Positions 1-10,200 of a stretch of DNA of 64,000 nt are shown piece by piece. Origin of the DNA: Trabulsiella odontotermitis (lineage in GTDB: Bacteria; Pseudomonadota; Gammaproteobacteria; Enterobacterales; Enterobacteriaceae). The stretch spans positions 3,410,001-3,474,000 of the forward strand of contig NZ_CP125781.1 of NCBI RefSeq assembly GCF_030053895.1. Reading direction: 5' to 3'. Below the pieces are notes generated by a model. It searched no databases. It had not been told where the DNA came from and saw nothing but the letters and a program-made list of their open reading frames with translations. How positions within the stretch are numbered: the stretch's first letter is position 1; each line of letters starts with the position of its first letter. The translations under genes were made by a program, and so were the position numbers.

Positions 1-1822
1 GCGTGCCGCGCTCGGCAAACAGCGCCTGATCGAGCAGCAGTTCAACCCATTCGCTGAACTGCGCGTCGTCCTGGGTATCGGCAGCGCGTTTCACCAGCGC
101 GTGATCCGGGTTCAGTTCGAAGATGTATTTCACATCCGGTACGCTCTGACCCGCCGCCGCAAACAGTTTTGCCATCTGGGTGCTCATTTCGTCCGCATCA
201 GTGGTGACGATGGCGGGTGTGTCGGTCAGACGATGCGTCAGACGCACCTCTTTTACCCGCTCGCCGAGCAGCGTTTTCACGCGATCGACAAACGGCTCCA
301 GCGCTTTTTCCGCTTCTTTGCTGTTGTCGTCCGGCTCATCAGCCAGTTTATCCAGCGATTCGTCCGCTTTCGCCACTGACTGGAAGGCTTTACCGTCGAA
401 CTCGGTCAGATAGCTCATCATCCACTCGTCGATGCGGTCGGAAAGCAGCAGGACTTCGATGCCTTTCTTACGCAGTAACTCCAGATGCGGGCTGCTCTTC
501 GCCGCCGCGTAGCTGTCAGCAGTGATGTAGTAGATCTTCTCCTGTCCTTCTTTCATGCGCGAAACGTAGTCGTCCAGCGATACGGTCTGCGCGGAAGAGT
601 CGGTGTGTGTGGAGGCAAAACGCAGCAGCTTCGCAATGGTCTGCACATTCGCGCTGTCTTCTGCCGGGCCTTCTTTCATCACCAGACCGAACTGTTTCCA
701 GAACGTCTGGTATTTTTCGGCATCGTCTTTCGCCAGTTTTTCCAGCATCTGCAGCGCACGTTTGCTCAGGGCATTGCGCAGATTGCGGGTCACAGTGCTG
801 TCCTGCAGGATTTCACGCGAGACGTTGAGCGGCAGATCGTTAGAATCAATCAGGCCACGCACAAAACGCAGGTAATTAGGCATGAACTGCTCGGCGTCGT
901 CCATGATGAACACGCGCTGCACATACAGCTTCAGACCGTGCTTGTGATCGCGATTCCACATGTCCCACGGCGCCTGTGACGGGATATACAGCAGGCTGGT
1001 GTACTCCTGCTTCCCTTCCACACGGTTGTGGCTCCAGGTCAGCGGATCAGTAAAGTCATGAGCGATGTGCTTATAGAATTCGTTGTATTCGTCGTCTTTG
1101 ATTTCAGACTTGTTGCGCGTCCACAACGCCTGCGCCTTGTTGATCTTTTCCCAGGAAACGATGGTCTCACCGTCTTTCTCTTCCTGTTTTTCAATCTCAA
1201 CCGGCAGCGCGATGTGGTCGGAATATTTGCTGATGATGGAACGAACACGCCAGTCATTCAGGAAATCATCTTCGCCTTCACGCAGATGCAGGGTAATTTC
1301 GGTCCCGCGATCCGCTTTAGTGATATCGGCAACGGTATATTCGCCTTCCCCTTCAGATTCCCAGAACACGCCATGGTCCGCGCTGTCGCCTGCCGCACGG
1401 GTCCGTACGGTCACTTTGTCGGCGACGATAAAGGCGGAGTAGAACCCCACGCCGAACTGGCCGATCAACTGGCTGTCTTTCGCCTGATCGGAGCCCATCG
1501 ATTCGAGGAAGGATTTCGTCCCGGATTTAGCGATAGTTCCCAGGTGGTCAATCACCTCGTCACGGTTCATGCCAATGCCATTATCAGCAATGGTTAGCGT
1601 GCGTTTTTCCTGATCGAACGACACACGGACACGCAGCTCGCCGTCACCTTCGTACAGATCCGGGTTCGAGAGCGCGCGGAAACGCAGTTTGTCTGCGGCA
1701 TCGGAGGCGTTAGAGATAAGCTCGCGCAGGAAAATTTCTTTATTTGAATACAGAGAATGGATCATCAGGTGCAGAAGCTGCTTCACTTCAGACTGAAAGC
1801 CACGGGTCTCTTGTCCTTTCAT
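1..1822 (-). CDS. htpG: Hsp90-family chaperone HtpG (3' end outside window)
   Basis: The reverse strand encodes bacterial Hsp90, an ATP-dependent cytosolic chaperone dimer. The reading frame starts at the ATG at 1820-1822 (MKGQETRGF) and runs off the left edge after about 607 codons; the E. coli protein has 624 residues, so only the last few are missing. The GHKL ATPase signatures are visible in order: NASDAADKLRF (Asn and Asp of the nucleotide pocket), DNGIGM, and GQFGVGFYSAF of the ATP lid. The middle and C-terminal dimerisation parts follow without a break. A sigma-32 promoter lies just upstream, which fits heat-shock control. It is transcribed away from recR as its own unit. Confidence 0.97.
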   Translation of the reverse strand, partial: MKGQETRGFQSEVKQLLHLMIHSLYSNKEIFLRELISNASDAADKLRFRALSNPDLYEGDGELRVRVSFDQEKRTLTIADNGIGMNRDEVIDHLGTIAKSGTKSFLESMGSDQAKDSQLIGQFGVGFYSAFIVADKVTVRTRAAGDSADHGVFWESEGEGEYTVADITKADRGTEITLHLREGEDDFLNDWRVRSIISKYSDHIALPVEIEKQEEKDGETIVSWEKINKAQALWTRNKSEIKDDEYNEFYKHIAHDFTDPLTWSHNRVEGKQEYTSLLYIPSQAPWDMWNRDHKHGLKLYVQRVFIMDDAEQFMPNYLRFVRGLIDSNDLPLNVSREILQDSTVTRNLRNALSKRALQMLEKLAKDDAEKYQTFWKQFGLVMKEGPAEDSANVQTIAKLLRFASTHTDSSAQTVSLDDYVSRMKEGQEKIYYITADSYAAAKSSPHLELLRKKGIEVLLLSDRIDEWMMSYLTEFDGKAFQSVAKADESLDKLADEPDDNSKEAEKALEPFVDRVKTLLGERVKEVRLTHRLTDTPAIVTTDADEMSTQMAKLFAAAGQSVPDVKYIFELNPDHALVKRAADTQDDAQFSEWVELLLDQALFAERGT

Positions 1823-1875
1823 TTGGGAATACCTCAACAAAAACAGGTAACAGTAGAAATAAAACGTTGAGGATG

Positions 1876-1904
1876 AGATGGGGATACGGGGCAAAAATTT
1901 CAAG
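1876..1904 (-). promoter_or_regulatory. Sigma-32 heat-shock promoter of htpG
   Basis: Read on the reverse strand, CTTGAAA (1898-1904) is followed after 14 bases by CCCCATCT (1876-1883). This matches the sigma-32 consensus CTTGAAA-N13-15-CCCCATnT almost exactly and lies about 55 bases upstream of the htpG start. Confidence 0.85.
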
Positions 1905-1933
1905 CGGAGGCCAGCGGTTCAGCCTCCGTTTGT

Positions 1934-2539
1934 TCAGAATTTAATCTTGTGGCGACCGGCAAGGGAGTGAGACAGCGTTGTGCCATCCACCATTTCCAGT
2001 TCGCCGCCCACTGGCACGCCGTGGGCGATACGGCTCGCGTCGACGCCATACTGCGCGCAGAGCTCGGCAATATAGTTCGCGGTGGCTTCGCCTTCGACTG
2101 TCGGGTTGGTCGCCAGGATCACTTCGTTGAGGGTTTCTTCCTGCAGACGTTGTTCGAGGCGGTCAAGACCAATATCATCCGGACCAATGCCGTCGAGCGG
2201 GGAAAGATGCCCCATCAGCACGAAGTAGCGCCCTGAAAACTGCCCGGTTTGTTCGATGGCGTAGATGTCCGCCGGACTCTCTACCACACAAATCTGACCA
2301 TTTTCCTGGCGACGCGGGTTCGCGCAGATGTTGCAGACCTCCTGCTCGGTAAAGGTCCGGCAATCCGCGCAATGACCGATTTCGGACATCGCACGGGTCA
2401 GCGCCTGCGCCAGGCGCATGCCGCCGCTGCGGTCACGCTGCAATAGCGTAAACGCCATCCGCTGCGCGGACTTGGGGCCAACGCCCGGCAAACAACGCAG
2501 CGCTTCCATTAGCTGGGTTAACAGCGGGCTGGTTTGCAT
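1934..2539 (-). CDS. recR: Recombination mediator RecR
   Basis: RecR works with RecF and RecO to load RecA on gapped single-stranded DNA covered by SSB. The 201-residue product has the family length. It shows an N-terminal helix-hairpin-helix (LPGVGPKSAQRMA), a four-cysteine zinc finger at about residues 57-72 (CADC and CNIC), and a Toprim domain that begins with ICVVESPADI. Its ATG overlaps the ybaB stop codon (TGATG), so the two are translationally coupled in the dnaX-ybaB-recR operon, the arrangement found throughout enterobacteria. Confidence 0.97.
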   Translation of the reverse strand: MQTSPLLTQLMEALRCLPGVGPKSAQRMAFTLLQRDRSGGMRLAQALTRAMSEIGHCADCRTFTEQEVCNICANPRRQENGQICVVESPADIYAIEQTGQFSGRYFVLMGHLSPLDGIGPDDIGLDRLEQRLQEETLNEVILATNPTVEGEATANYIAELCAQYGVDASRIAHGVPVGGELEMVDGTTLSHSLAGRHKIKF

Positions 2540-2868
2540 CAGAACGGCATCTTGAAGCCCGGCGGCAACTGCATACCGGAAGAGACTGAGGCCATTTTCT
2601 CTTTCTGGGTTTCTTCGATACGGCGCGCCGCATCGTTAAATGCAGCAGCGACCAGATCTTCCAGCATCTCTTTGTCATCTTCGAGCAGGCTCGGGTCGAT
2701 TTCCACGCGACGGCAGTTATGCGCGCCATTGATGGTCACTTTCACCAGACCTGCGCCAGACTCACCGGTCACTTCCAGTTGCGCGATCTCTTCCTGCATT
2801 TTCTGCATTTTGTCTTGCATCTGCTGGGCCTGTTTCATCAGGTTGCCCAGACCGCCTTTTCCAAACAT
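2539..2868 (-). CDS. ybaB: Nucleoid-associated protein YbaB (EbfC family)
   Basis: This is a small homodimeric DNA-binding protein of the YbaB/EbfC family. The product is 109 residues from the ATG at 2866-2868 (MFGKGGLGNLMKQ), the same length as in E. coli. An upstream in-frame ATG would add 41 residues not found in the family, while a good Shine-Dalgarno (GAGAGAAG) precedes the chosen start. A long N-terminal helix rich in Gln and Lys leads into the antiparallel sheet. It lies 46 bases downstream of dnaX and its stop overlaps the recR start. Confidence 0.95.
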   Translation of the reverse strand: MFGKGGLGNLMKQAQQMQDKMQKMQEEIAQLEVTGESGAGLVKVTINGAHNCRRVEIDPSLLEDDKEMLEDLVAAAFNDAARRIEETQKEKMASVSSGMQLPPGFKMPF

Positions 2869-2914
2869 AGGCTTCTCTCTCATTGAGGGTTGTGACCGCA
2901 AGCCAGGCTTATGG

Positions 2915-4849
2915 TCAAATGGGGCGAATACTCTCTTCATCCAGCTCCGCATCAAAGAAGCGGCGCAGGGTCTGAATATTGTTATCCGCAATCATCGACT
3001 CGCGCGCTTGCGCGAGCTTCTCTTCATAAATGGCCTGTCGCCACTCCAGCGGCGTTCTCACCGCCGGATTATCATCTTCAACGATGGTCAGTTCAACCGC
3101 TTCGCCGGTGAAGGCACACATCGCCTCCGTCAGTGTTTGTAACGCACCCGCATTATTCAGGTGGCGCTGCGAAGGGCGTAAATGCAGGCAAACCGCTGTG
3201 CCGTTCTGTTCTTTCCAGGCGTTTAACGCGACCTGCTCTACCAGTTTAGGCAATTTGAGCTGGCTGACTTCCGCCGCCCAACTGTCGCGGGCAATGGACT
3301 CTTCCGCCAGTTTTGCCGCCAGCTCCGGCGTTTTTTCATGTTCCAGCGCTTTTTTCAGCGCTTTCGGCGTGGCTACCTCTTCCTTCACCTCATCGATGAT
3401 GGTGGTCGCTTTCCAGCGATACGCCTCTTTTTTAACCGTTTGTTGCGCTTCCAGCGCAGAAGGCGACGGACGCGACTGCGCGCGTTCGCTCATCGAAGCC
3501 AGCCTTTCCAGCGCAGCATTATTCACCGGCCGCGCGCGGGGGGCGGCTGCCGGTTCACTCTTTTTTGGTTTGGGCGCTCCCTGGGTGCGCTGAAGCTGAT
3601 TGCGCGCAGCCAGCACCTGGCTGGTGGATTCGGGCAAGGCTTCGTTCTGGTACGCGGGTGCAGCGGGTTGTTGCTGCGGCGGCACCTGTGTCGGGGTCAT
3701 CACCGCTGTCGGCGCGACGGGCGCAAAGGAAGGCGTCTGCACTTCCGGCTCCGGCAATGGCTGGCGCGGATGGAACGCCAGTGCGCGCAGCAGTGTCATT
3801 TCGATGCCCATACGCCGGTCAGGCGCATACGGCAGTTCTTTGCGACCGACGAGCATCGTCTGGTAATAGAGCTGGATATCCGCAGGCGGTACGGTCCGCG
3901 CCAGGTCGCGCATTCTCTGCTCTACTGTGGCCATATCAGCGCCCAGCGCCGACGGCGACAGTTGCACCATGGCGATGCGGTGTAACAGGCTTTGCATTTC
4001 CACCAGCAGCGCTTCCCATTCAACACCACGCTGAGCCGCCTCATTGACCAGCGCCATCACGCGTTCACCGTCTGCGGCAACCAGCGCTTCAATCAGCGAC
4101 AACGCCTGATCGTCGTCCAGCGTACCGAGCATGGTGCTCACAGCGTCCGTCGTCAGTTGCCCTTCACCACTGGCAATCGCCTGATCGGTAAGGCTGAGCG
4201 CGTCGCGCAGACTGCCGTCAGCGGCGCGGGATAACAACTGCAGCGCACGCGGTTCGAAACTGATTTTCTCTTCACCGAGAATATGTTCAAGCTGATGGCG
4301 AATTTGTTCGACATCCAGCGCCTTGAGATGGAACTGCAGACAACGGGAGAGGATAGTCACCGGCAGCTTTTGCGGATCGGTGGTCGCCAACAGAAATTTC
4401 ACGTGCGACGGTGGTTCTTCCAGCGTTTTCAACAGCGCGTTAAAGCTGTGACGCGACAGCATGTGCACTTCATCGATCAGATAGACCTTGAAGCGGCCAC
4501 GCGCCGGAGCGTACTGGACGTTATCGAGCAAATCACGGGTATCTTCGACTTTGGTGCGCGACGCGGCATCGATCTCAATCAGATCGACAAAACGGCCCTG
4601 CTCAATTTCACGGCAGTTATCACACACACCGCAAGGGGTTGCGGTAATACCGGTTTCGCAGTTAAGCCCTTTCGCCAGCAGTCGGGCAATAGACGTTTTC
4701 CCGACGCCACGGGTGCCGGAGAAAAGATAAGCGTGATGAATGCGTCCTAACGATAAGCCATTCGCCAGGGCTGTCAGCACATGTTCCTGGCCAACGACGT
4801 CAGCAAAGGTTTGTGGGCGCCATTTTCGGGCTAAGACCTGATAACTCAT
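2915..4849 (-). CDS. dnaX: DNA polymerase III tau/gamma subunits
   Basis: DnaX is the motor of the clamp loader of DNA polymerase III. The full product tau has 644 residues from MSYQVLARKWRPQTF; a start five codons upstream is less likely. Seen in order are the Walker A GTRGVGKTS, a zinc module with cysteines near residues 64-79 (CGVCDNC), Walker B with DEVHMLS, and the sensor region LLATTDPQKLP. A Pro/Ala-rich linker then leads to the tau-specific domains that bind DnaB and the polymerase. A frameshift signal at codons 429-430 yields the shorter gamma subunit. First gene of the dnaX-ybaB-recR unit. Confidence 0.97.
   Translation of the reverse strand: MSYQVLARKWRPQTFADVVGQEHVLTALANGLSLGRIHHAYLFSGTRGVGKTSIARLLAKGLNCETGITATPCGVCDNCREIEQGRFVDLIEIDAASRTKVEDTRDLLDNVQYAPARGRFKVYLIDEVHMLSRHSFNALLKTLEEPPSHVKFLLATTDPQKLPVTILSRCLQFHLKALDVEQIRHQLEHILGEEKISFEPRALQLLSRAADGSLRDALSLTDQAIASGEGQLTTDAVSTMLGTLDDDQALSLIEALVAADGERVMALVNEAAQRGVEWEALLVEMQSLLHRIAMVQLSPSALGADMATVEQRMRDLARTVPPADIQLYYQTMLVGRKELPYAPDRRMGIEMTLLRALAFHPRQPLPEPEVQTPSFAPVAPTAVMTPTQVPPQQQPAAPAYQNEALPESTSQVLAARNQLQRTQGAPKPKKSEPAAAPRARPVNNAALERLASMSERAQSRPSPSALEAQQTVKKEAYRWKATTIIDEVKEEVATPKALKKALEHEKTPELAAKLAEESIARDSWAAEVSQLKLPKLVEQVALNAWKEQNGTAVCLHLRPSQRHLNNAGALQTLTEAMCAFTGEAVELTIVEDDNPAVRTPLEWRQAIYEEKLAQARESMIADNNIQTLRRFFDAELDEESIRPI
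3555..3582 (-). promoter_or_regulatory. Programmed -1 frameshift site of dnaX
   Basis: The slippery heptamer A AAA AAG lies at 3560-3566, with the zero frame reading AAA AAG at codons 429-430. An internal Shine-Dalgarno-like AGGGAG (3577-3582) sits 10 bases upstream, and a GC-rich inverted repeat (CCGGC...GCCGG) follows. After slipping back one base the ribosome reads GAG and then UGA (3555-3557), giving a 431-residue gamma protein. All three elements match the well-studied E. coli signal. Confidence 0.9.
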
Positions 4850-4942
4850 GGGCAGGCTCTGCAACGCTGGAAGGTGGATTGTCAGGGGAGTAATGCTAAC
4901 ACAGCCTCGCAGTGACCGCGAGACTGTGTATTCGAGTCGGGA

Positions 4943-5494
4943 TCAATGTCCCGGGAATGGAACCAGGCTGTAGCTATGAATGCCCTGCTTCTCCAGGCGC
5001 TGCTCGCCGCCCAGATCGAACAGGTTAATGATAAACGCTGCATCAGTGACTTCACCACCCAGACGACGAATCAGTTTTACTGTCGCTTCGATGGTGCCGC
5101 CGGTCGCCAGCAGATCGTCAACCACCAGCACTTTATCACCCGGTTCAATGGCGTCCTGGTGAATTTCCAGTTGATCGGTGCCGTACTCCAGCTCATAGCT
5201 TTCGGCGATCGTTTCACGCGGCAGTTTGCGCGGTTTACGCACCGGGACAAACCCTACGCCCAGCGCCAGCGCTACTGGTGCACCAAAAAGAAAACCACGC
5301 GCTTCGGTGCCCACCACTTTGGTGATGCCAGCGTCCTTATAGCGCTCGGTGAGCAGTTTGATACTCAGTGCGTAGGCTTTTGGGTCTTCAAGCAAACTGG
5401 TGACATCACGGAACAGAATGCCAGGCTTCGGATAGTCCTGGATACTTTTGATGCTGTTTTTCAGATATTCAAGCTGCTGTGCAGTCGCGGTCAT
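4943..5494 (-). CDS. apt: Adenine phosphoribosyltransferase
   Basis: Apt converts adenine and PRPP to AMP and pyrophosphate in purine salvage. The 183-residue product has the E. coli length. The PRPP-binding signature VLVVDDLLATGGT is near residue 125, and the adenine-site segment RGFLFGAPVA is near residue 65. It lies upstream of dnaX in the same direction, with a gap of 93 bases. The opposite strand has open frames here that are shadows of this gene. Confidence 0.96.
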   Translation of the reverse strand: MTATAQQLEYLKNSIKSIQDYPKPGILFRDVTSLLEDPKAYALSIKLLTERYKDAGITKVVGTEARGFLFGAPVALALGVGFVPVRKPRKLPRETIAESYELEYGTDQLEIHQDAIEPGDKVLVVDDLLATGGTIEATVKLIRRLGGEVTDAAFIINLFDLGGEQRLEKQGIHSYSLVPFPGH

Positions 5495-5644
5495 AGGTTT
5501 GTGCCTGATAAATACTGTTACTTAAGGCGCGCAACGTTCCGGGCCAGGAAGACAATCGTCTAACCTTTGACCGGGCGCACCTGTACTCGAAAACGCTCGA
5601 ATTTACTGGCAGAAGGCAATAATTGCAACAGCCATCATTGCCCT

Positions 5645-6022
5645 TTACGGTTTTTGTTGCTTTGCATCAACCACCGGCAATCGCCACATAAAAATGAGCA
5701 GACAGAAAAGGATAAGCAGAAGCAAGATTCGTACCCATGTCATTTTTACCATCCATAGCGAAACGCCGAATGTGATTAAAATCACCACAATGGCACGCGG
5801 CTTCGCCCCTGCCGGCATCGCCTTGTGTTTCTGCCAGAAACGCAAATAGCCGCCGAACCACGAGCGATAAAGCAGCCAGTGGTGAAAGCGTGGCGATGAG
5901 CGTGAGAAGCACCATGCGGCGAGCAGAATAAAAGGGGTGGTCGGTAAAACGGGTAAAAATACCCCGAGCGTCCCTAAGACTACCGCCAGCCAGCCAATGA
6001 TGATTAAAATAGTACGTTGCAT
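5645..6022 (-). CDS. ybaN: Inner membrane protein YbaN (DUF454)
   Basis: This is a 125-residue member of the DUF454 inner-membrane family, whose function is not established. The start is set at MQRTILIIIGW (ATG at 6020-6022), which gives the E. coli length; an upstream ATG would add six residues. Two hydrophobic stretches at the N-terminus include the conserved LPVLPTTPFILLAAWCF, and two more lie near the C-terminus. It is divergent from priC, with only 67 bases between the starts. Confidence 0.9.
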   Translation of the reverse strand: MQRTILIIIGWLAVVLGTLGVFLPVLPTTPFILLAAWCFSRSSPRFHHWLLYRSWFGGYLRFWQKHKAMPAGAKPRAIVVILITFGVSLWMVKMTWVRILLLLILFCLLIFMWRLPVVDAKQQKP

Positions 6023-6089
6023 AATGCGAATCGTTATCAACCCTGACCGCTAATGTAGCATAAACACTCGCCATTACTGGAAGCGCAAC

Positions 6090-6617
6090 GTGAAAACTGA
6101 CTCGCTTTTACAAACGCTGGAAAAACAGCTGGCACTGCTGGAAGCCCGTACCGCGCCGCTGGCGCAGTTCGCGACACTCGGCCCGCGCTTCGACAGGCAG
6201 TTGTTTCAGACGCGCAGCACGCGCCTGGACGCCTGTCTGACAGAAACAAGACATAACCTCAGCGCCCTAAAGCAGGCCGTTGAACATCAGCAATTGCCGC
6301 AAATCAGCTGGCTTGCCGAACATCTGGCCGCACAAATGGAAGCCATTGCTCGCGAAACTGACGCCTGGTCGCTACGCTCGTGGGATACTGGATCTCCTGC
6401 GCTAACGCGCTGGCAACGTAAGCGGCTACAGCATCAGGAGTACGAGCGTCGGCTGCTGGCACTATGGCGTGAGCGCGAGCAATTGCTGGCGCAGGCGACC
6501 GGTTTTGAGGAACAGCAGCGGTTGTCCCGTGAAGTGGCAGCTTTCGCGGGCAGACTCCAGCGCTGCCGCAAAGCGCTGCAGGATATTGAAGCTGTTCTGG
6601 CGCGAATGACCCGTTAA
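6090..6617 (+). CDS. priC: Primosomal replication protein PriC
   Basis: PriC takes part in restarting stalled replication forks by loading DnaB through the PriC pathway, and it binds SSB. The 175-residue product has the family length. It is almost entirely helical and rich in Arg, Gln and Leu, as expected for the all-alpha PriC fold. It is followed after 11 bases by ybaM, with which it is probably co-transcribed. Confidence 0.95.
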   Translation: MKTDSLLQTLEKQLALLEARTAPLAQFATLGPRFDRQLFQTRSTRLDACLTETRHNLSALKQAVEHQQLPQISWLAEHLAAQMEAIARETDAWSLRSWDTGSPALTRWQRKRLQHQEYERRLLALWREREQLLAQATGFEEQQRLSREVAAFAGRLQRCRKALQDIEAVLARMTR

Positions 6618-6628
6618 CAGGAGACACT

Positions 6629-6817
6629 ATGTCACTCGAAAATGCCCCCGATGAGGTCAAACTGGCGGTCGATCTGATCATGCTGCTGGAGCAACATGAG
6701 ATCTCCCCTCAGACGGTGTTGCGCGCACTCGAGATCGTGAAGCGCGATTATGAAAGCAAGCAAAAAAGTGCGGAAGCCGCCTCGCAAGAAACGAATAACC
6801 CCTCTGACGCCAGATGA
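6629..6817 (+). CDS. ybaM: Small protein YbaM (DUF2496)
   Basis: A 62-residue product beginning MSLENAPDEVKLAVDLIMLLE, which matches the YbaM family. The E. coli form is 53 residues; the extra residues are a polar C-terminal tail after the conserved core RALEIVKRDYE. A clear ribosome site (AGGAGA) precedes the ATG. No function is known. Its stop overlaps by four bases a downstream open frame that holds an Rpn remnant. Confidence 0.88.
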   Translation: MSLENAPDEVKLAVDLIMLLEQHEISPQTVLRALEIVKRDYESKQKSAEAASQETNNPSDAR

Positions 6818-7182
6818 TAAATGCTGTCATCGTGGTCCTTTGCGACAACGATGATGGAGTGACATGGAAAAACTTTCAGCAACGCCGTACGATGCGGTAT
6901 CCTGAAAAATGTGGTATTCGCAGACTGGCGCAACGTGCACCGCAACATAAGGATTTACTGATGACTATCGCGCAATGGCTGGAAGAAAAAGGCCGACAAA
7001 AAGGACAGAAAGAAGGTATCCGACAAGGCATGGAAGAAGGCATCAAAGAAGGCATGCAAAAAGGCCGTGAGGAGGAAACACGCAACATCGCCCGGAAAAT
7101 GCTGGCCTGCGGTATCGACACCACTACCGTAATGACAGTCACCGGGTTAACACCTGAAGCACTGGCGACGCTGACGCACTAA
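6814..7182 (+). pseudogene. C-terminal remnant of an Rpn (YhgA-like) nuclease
   Basis: A 122-codon open frame whose second half, from about 6916, resembles the C-terminal tail of the Rpn/YhgA-like PD-(D/E)XK family: LAQRAPQHKDLLMTIAQ, a run of short Lys/Gly/Glu repeats (KGQKEGIRQGMEEG), and the closing motif MLACGIDTTTVMTVTGL. Full family members are about 290-310 residues. The nuclease domain is missing and the first roughly 35 codons do not look like the family. It is therefore best read as a decayed gene, though the open frame could still be translated through its ATGA overlap with ybaM. Confidence 0.7.
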
Positions 7183-7217
7183 ATGTCAACGGGGCGAGCA
7201 TGACCCGCCCCGCGTTG

Positions 7218-10200
7218 TTATTCGCTTACTGCCCCTGCGGCATCATCCCCTTTAATCTCTCGCTTCACTTCCCTGACTTCATCACCCTTTTCATTCCGCA
7301 GATGGACTTCCAGTTGGTTAAAGGCAATGTCGATACCGTTTTCACGGCACAGGCGATCGATAGCCCGGTTCAGCTCATCGACGGTGTAGCTGCGATCACG
7401 CAGTTCACGAACGTACAAACGAAGCTCGTGGTCCAGCGTACTGGCGCCAAAGGTAGTAAAGAACACGGCGGGTGCCGGATCCTGCATCACCGTAGGATGT
7501 TCATTCGCCGCCTTCAGCAGTACCTCTTTCACCTTGTCGAGATCGGATCCGTAAGCCACCCCGAGGCGGATCACCACGCGGGTGATGGTGTCGGACAGAG
7601 ACCAGTTGATCAATCGCTCGGTCACAAAGGCCTTATTCGGGATGATCACCTCTTTGCGGTCGAAATCGGTGATCGTAGTCGCGCGAATACGGATCTTGCT
7701 GACCGTACCAGAGAATGTGCCAATGGTAACGGTATCGCCGATGCGTACCGGGCGTTCAAACAGGATGATCAGACCAGAGACAAAGTTACCGAAAATCTCC
7801 TGTAAACCAAACCCGAGACCGACCGATAACGCCGCCGCCAGCCATTGCAGTTTATCCCACGAGACGCCGAGCGAACCAAATACGGTCATCGCGCCCGCGG
7901 CGATAATCACGTAATTAAGGATGGTAGTAATGGCATAGGATGCGCCCTGGCGCATGTTCAGCCGGGACAGCACCAGCACTTCCAGCAGGCCCGGCAGGTT
8001 GCGGATCAACGCCCAGGCCACCATTGATGCAATCACCGCAAACAGCAAACTGCCCAGTGTGACGCTCTTCATGACGCTGGCGCCCGCCTCGGAACCGGTG
8101 TAGTGCCATAACGTGATGCTATCGAGATAGGCAAACACGGTGATGAGATCGGACCAAATGGCCCAGAACATCACCGCAAACAGCGCCACCATCACCAGCA
8201 TAGTAATGCGCAGCGTTTGCTGGTTGACCTGCTCCAGCGCAATCGTCGGTTCTTCCTGCGGCTCTGCGCCCTCGGCCCCCTCTTTCACCATATGCTGGCG
8301 ACGCGCCAGCGCCCGACGATAGGCAATGCGACGCGCGGCGACGCTCAGCCCGCGTAATACGGTCTGGTACAACAGATTCCAGAGGATGACCAGATAAACG
8401 GTTTCAATCCAGCGCCCGGCCAGTCGTAGCGTAGTGTAGAAATAACCGGTAGCGGTGAGAACCATCAGCGCTACCGGGACAATCGCCAGCACGGTGACGG
8501 TCGCCAGACGCAGACTATGAGATTCTTTGTCCCGCCAGCTGTCGCGGCACATCGGCCAGATCAGAATAGTGATGAGCAGCAGATTAAGCAGAATGACAAA
8601 CTGCCCCAGCACATCATCCATCAGATGCAGCGGAGAAAGCTCAGACACGACCGACCAGAAATGCAGCGGCAGCAGCGCCAGGCTGACGCGCACAATCTGG
8701 CGTCGCCAGTGGCTGGTCAGCTCCGCGGGCATATTGAAATGCGTTACCGCCACGCCATTTTTTTCCAGTACTTTCCAGCACAGGCCGAATACCAGCCAGA
8801 ACATCGCCAGTTTTTTACTGAATGCCCACAGCAGATCGCTGATATTGAGTTGCATGGTCAGCAAAATAAGCCCGACAGCGAGGATAATCATCACCACCGG
8901 CAACGCGCGGATCAGATCGATAAGTATCGCTTTCGGCGTATGCAACTGGCTGTCGTTACGCAGTTGCCCGACCTGAGACGCCAGCTTCTGCTGATAATCC
9001 CGCAACCATTTCAGCCGCCAGCGGATCAGCGCGGCGATGAGCAGCAGCGGTAATCCGGCAAGAAATGCGATAAACACCGCAGGCCACGCCTTTTCCCAGT
9101 TGACGGTGATTTTCATCGCTTTGAACTGATCTTTCAGCGCTTTCGGGAAGGATTTAATCCAGTCCCAGTCCATTGGCTTGTTGCTGTTTACCCAAAAAAT
9201 CTGCTGAGTGAGGATCTCTTTTAAGCTTTTCGATACGCTCACCAGCTGCTGCTGGTTGATTTGCAGGTTAATGGCCATCATCAGCTGGTTGCCCAGCTGT
9301 TTATTGAGCTGATCGAGCAGCTCGCGGCGCATATCGACCACTTCCACCAGCGCGTCATGGACCTCGCCATTCACTTCGCTGCTGTGCCCCTCCTCCAGTT
9401 TTGCGACAAACGTGTCGCTCTGGAAAAGAGCATCGCGCTGCTGATTCACTTCGAACTGCTCCAGACGTAAATCCGCGATCCGGTTGGTCATATCTTCCAG
9501 TTCATCGGCGGACGGCAGCGTCTGTTGCTGCTGATAAAGGATACGCGACAGCAGCAGACTGCCCTTCAATACCGCAATCTGTTCTTTAATATTGCGCTCG
9601 GACTGCAACGCGCGATCAAGCCAGTTTTTGACTTTAATATTTTGCTGAACCAACTGGTTGCCGTTTTCAGTGGCGCTGATGAGCCGCTGACTCAGCTGAT
9701 GGTTGATCTCCAGCTCCTGTTTCACCAGCGGATTAGCCTGAATACGCGCCGTTTCATCTGGCGTTACCGCTTCCTGCGCGGTTTTCTCGGTGAGCGTCAG
9801 CCGTTTGCTGTTTACCGCTTCCTGCAACAACTGGAGCTGATGCTCGAGACGGTTGCTGTTAGCGGTCACATAGTCGCGCTGTTTCTGCAGCGTATCCTGC
9901 AAAATCGTATTGCCTTCGAGGCTTTTACGCTGTTGGTCAATCTGCGCATTCAACAAGGCCTGTTGCGTCAGCAACAGCCCTTGCTCGCTGGGGCGCAGCG
10001 CGCCTTCGCCAACAATCGTACCGTTCAGGCGATTACGAATTTGCTGAAGCTGCTGTGACGCCGTGTACATGGCGTTCTGCACCCGCTCAGGCTGGGTCTG
10101 CAACGACACCAGTTGGCTGTTATAGGTCGCGAGATCGTTTTGTGAGGTCTGTAGTTCATCGAGGATTTGCGACACCCGCGCTTCCAGCTGGCGCAGCGAC

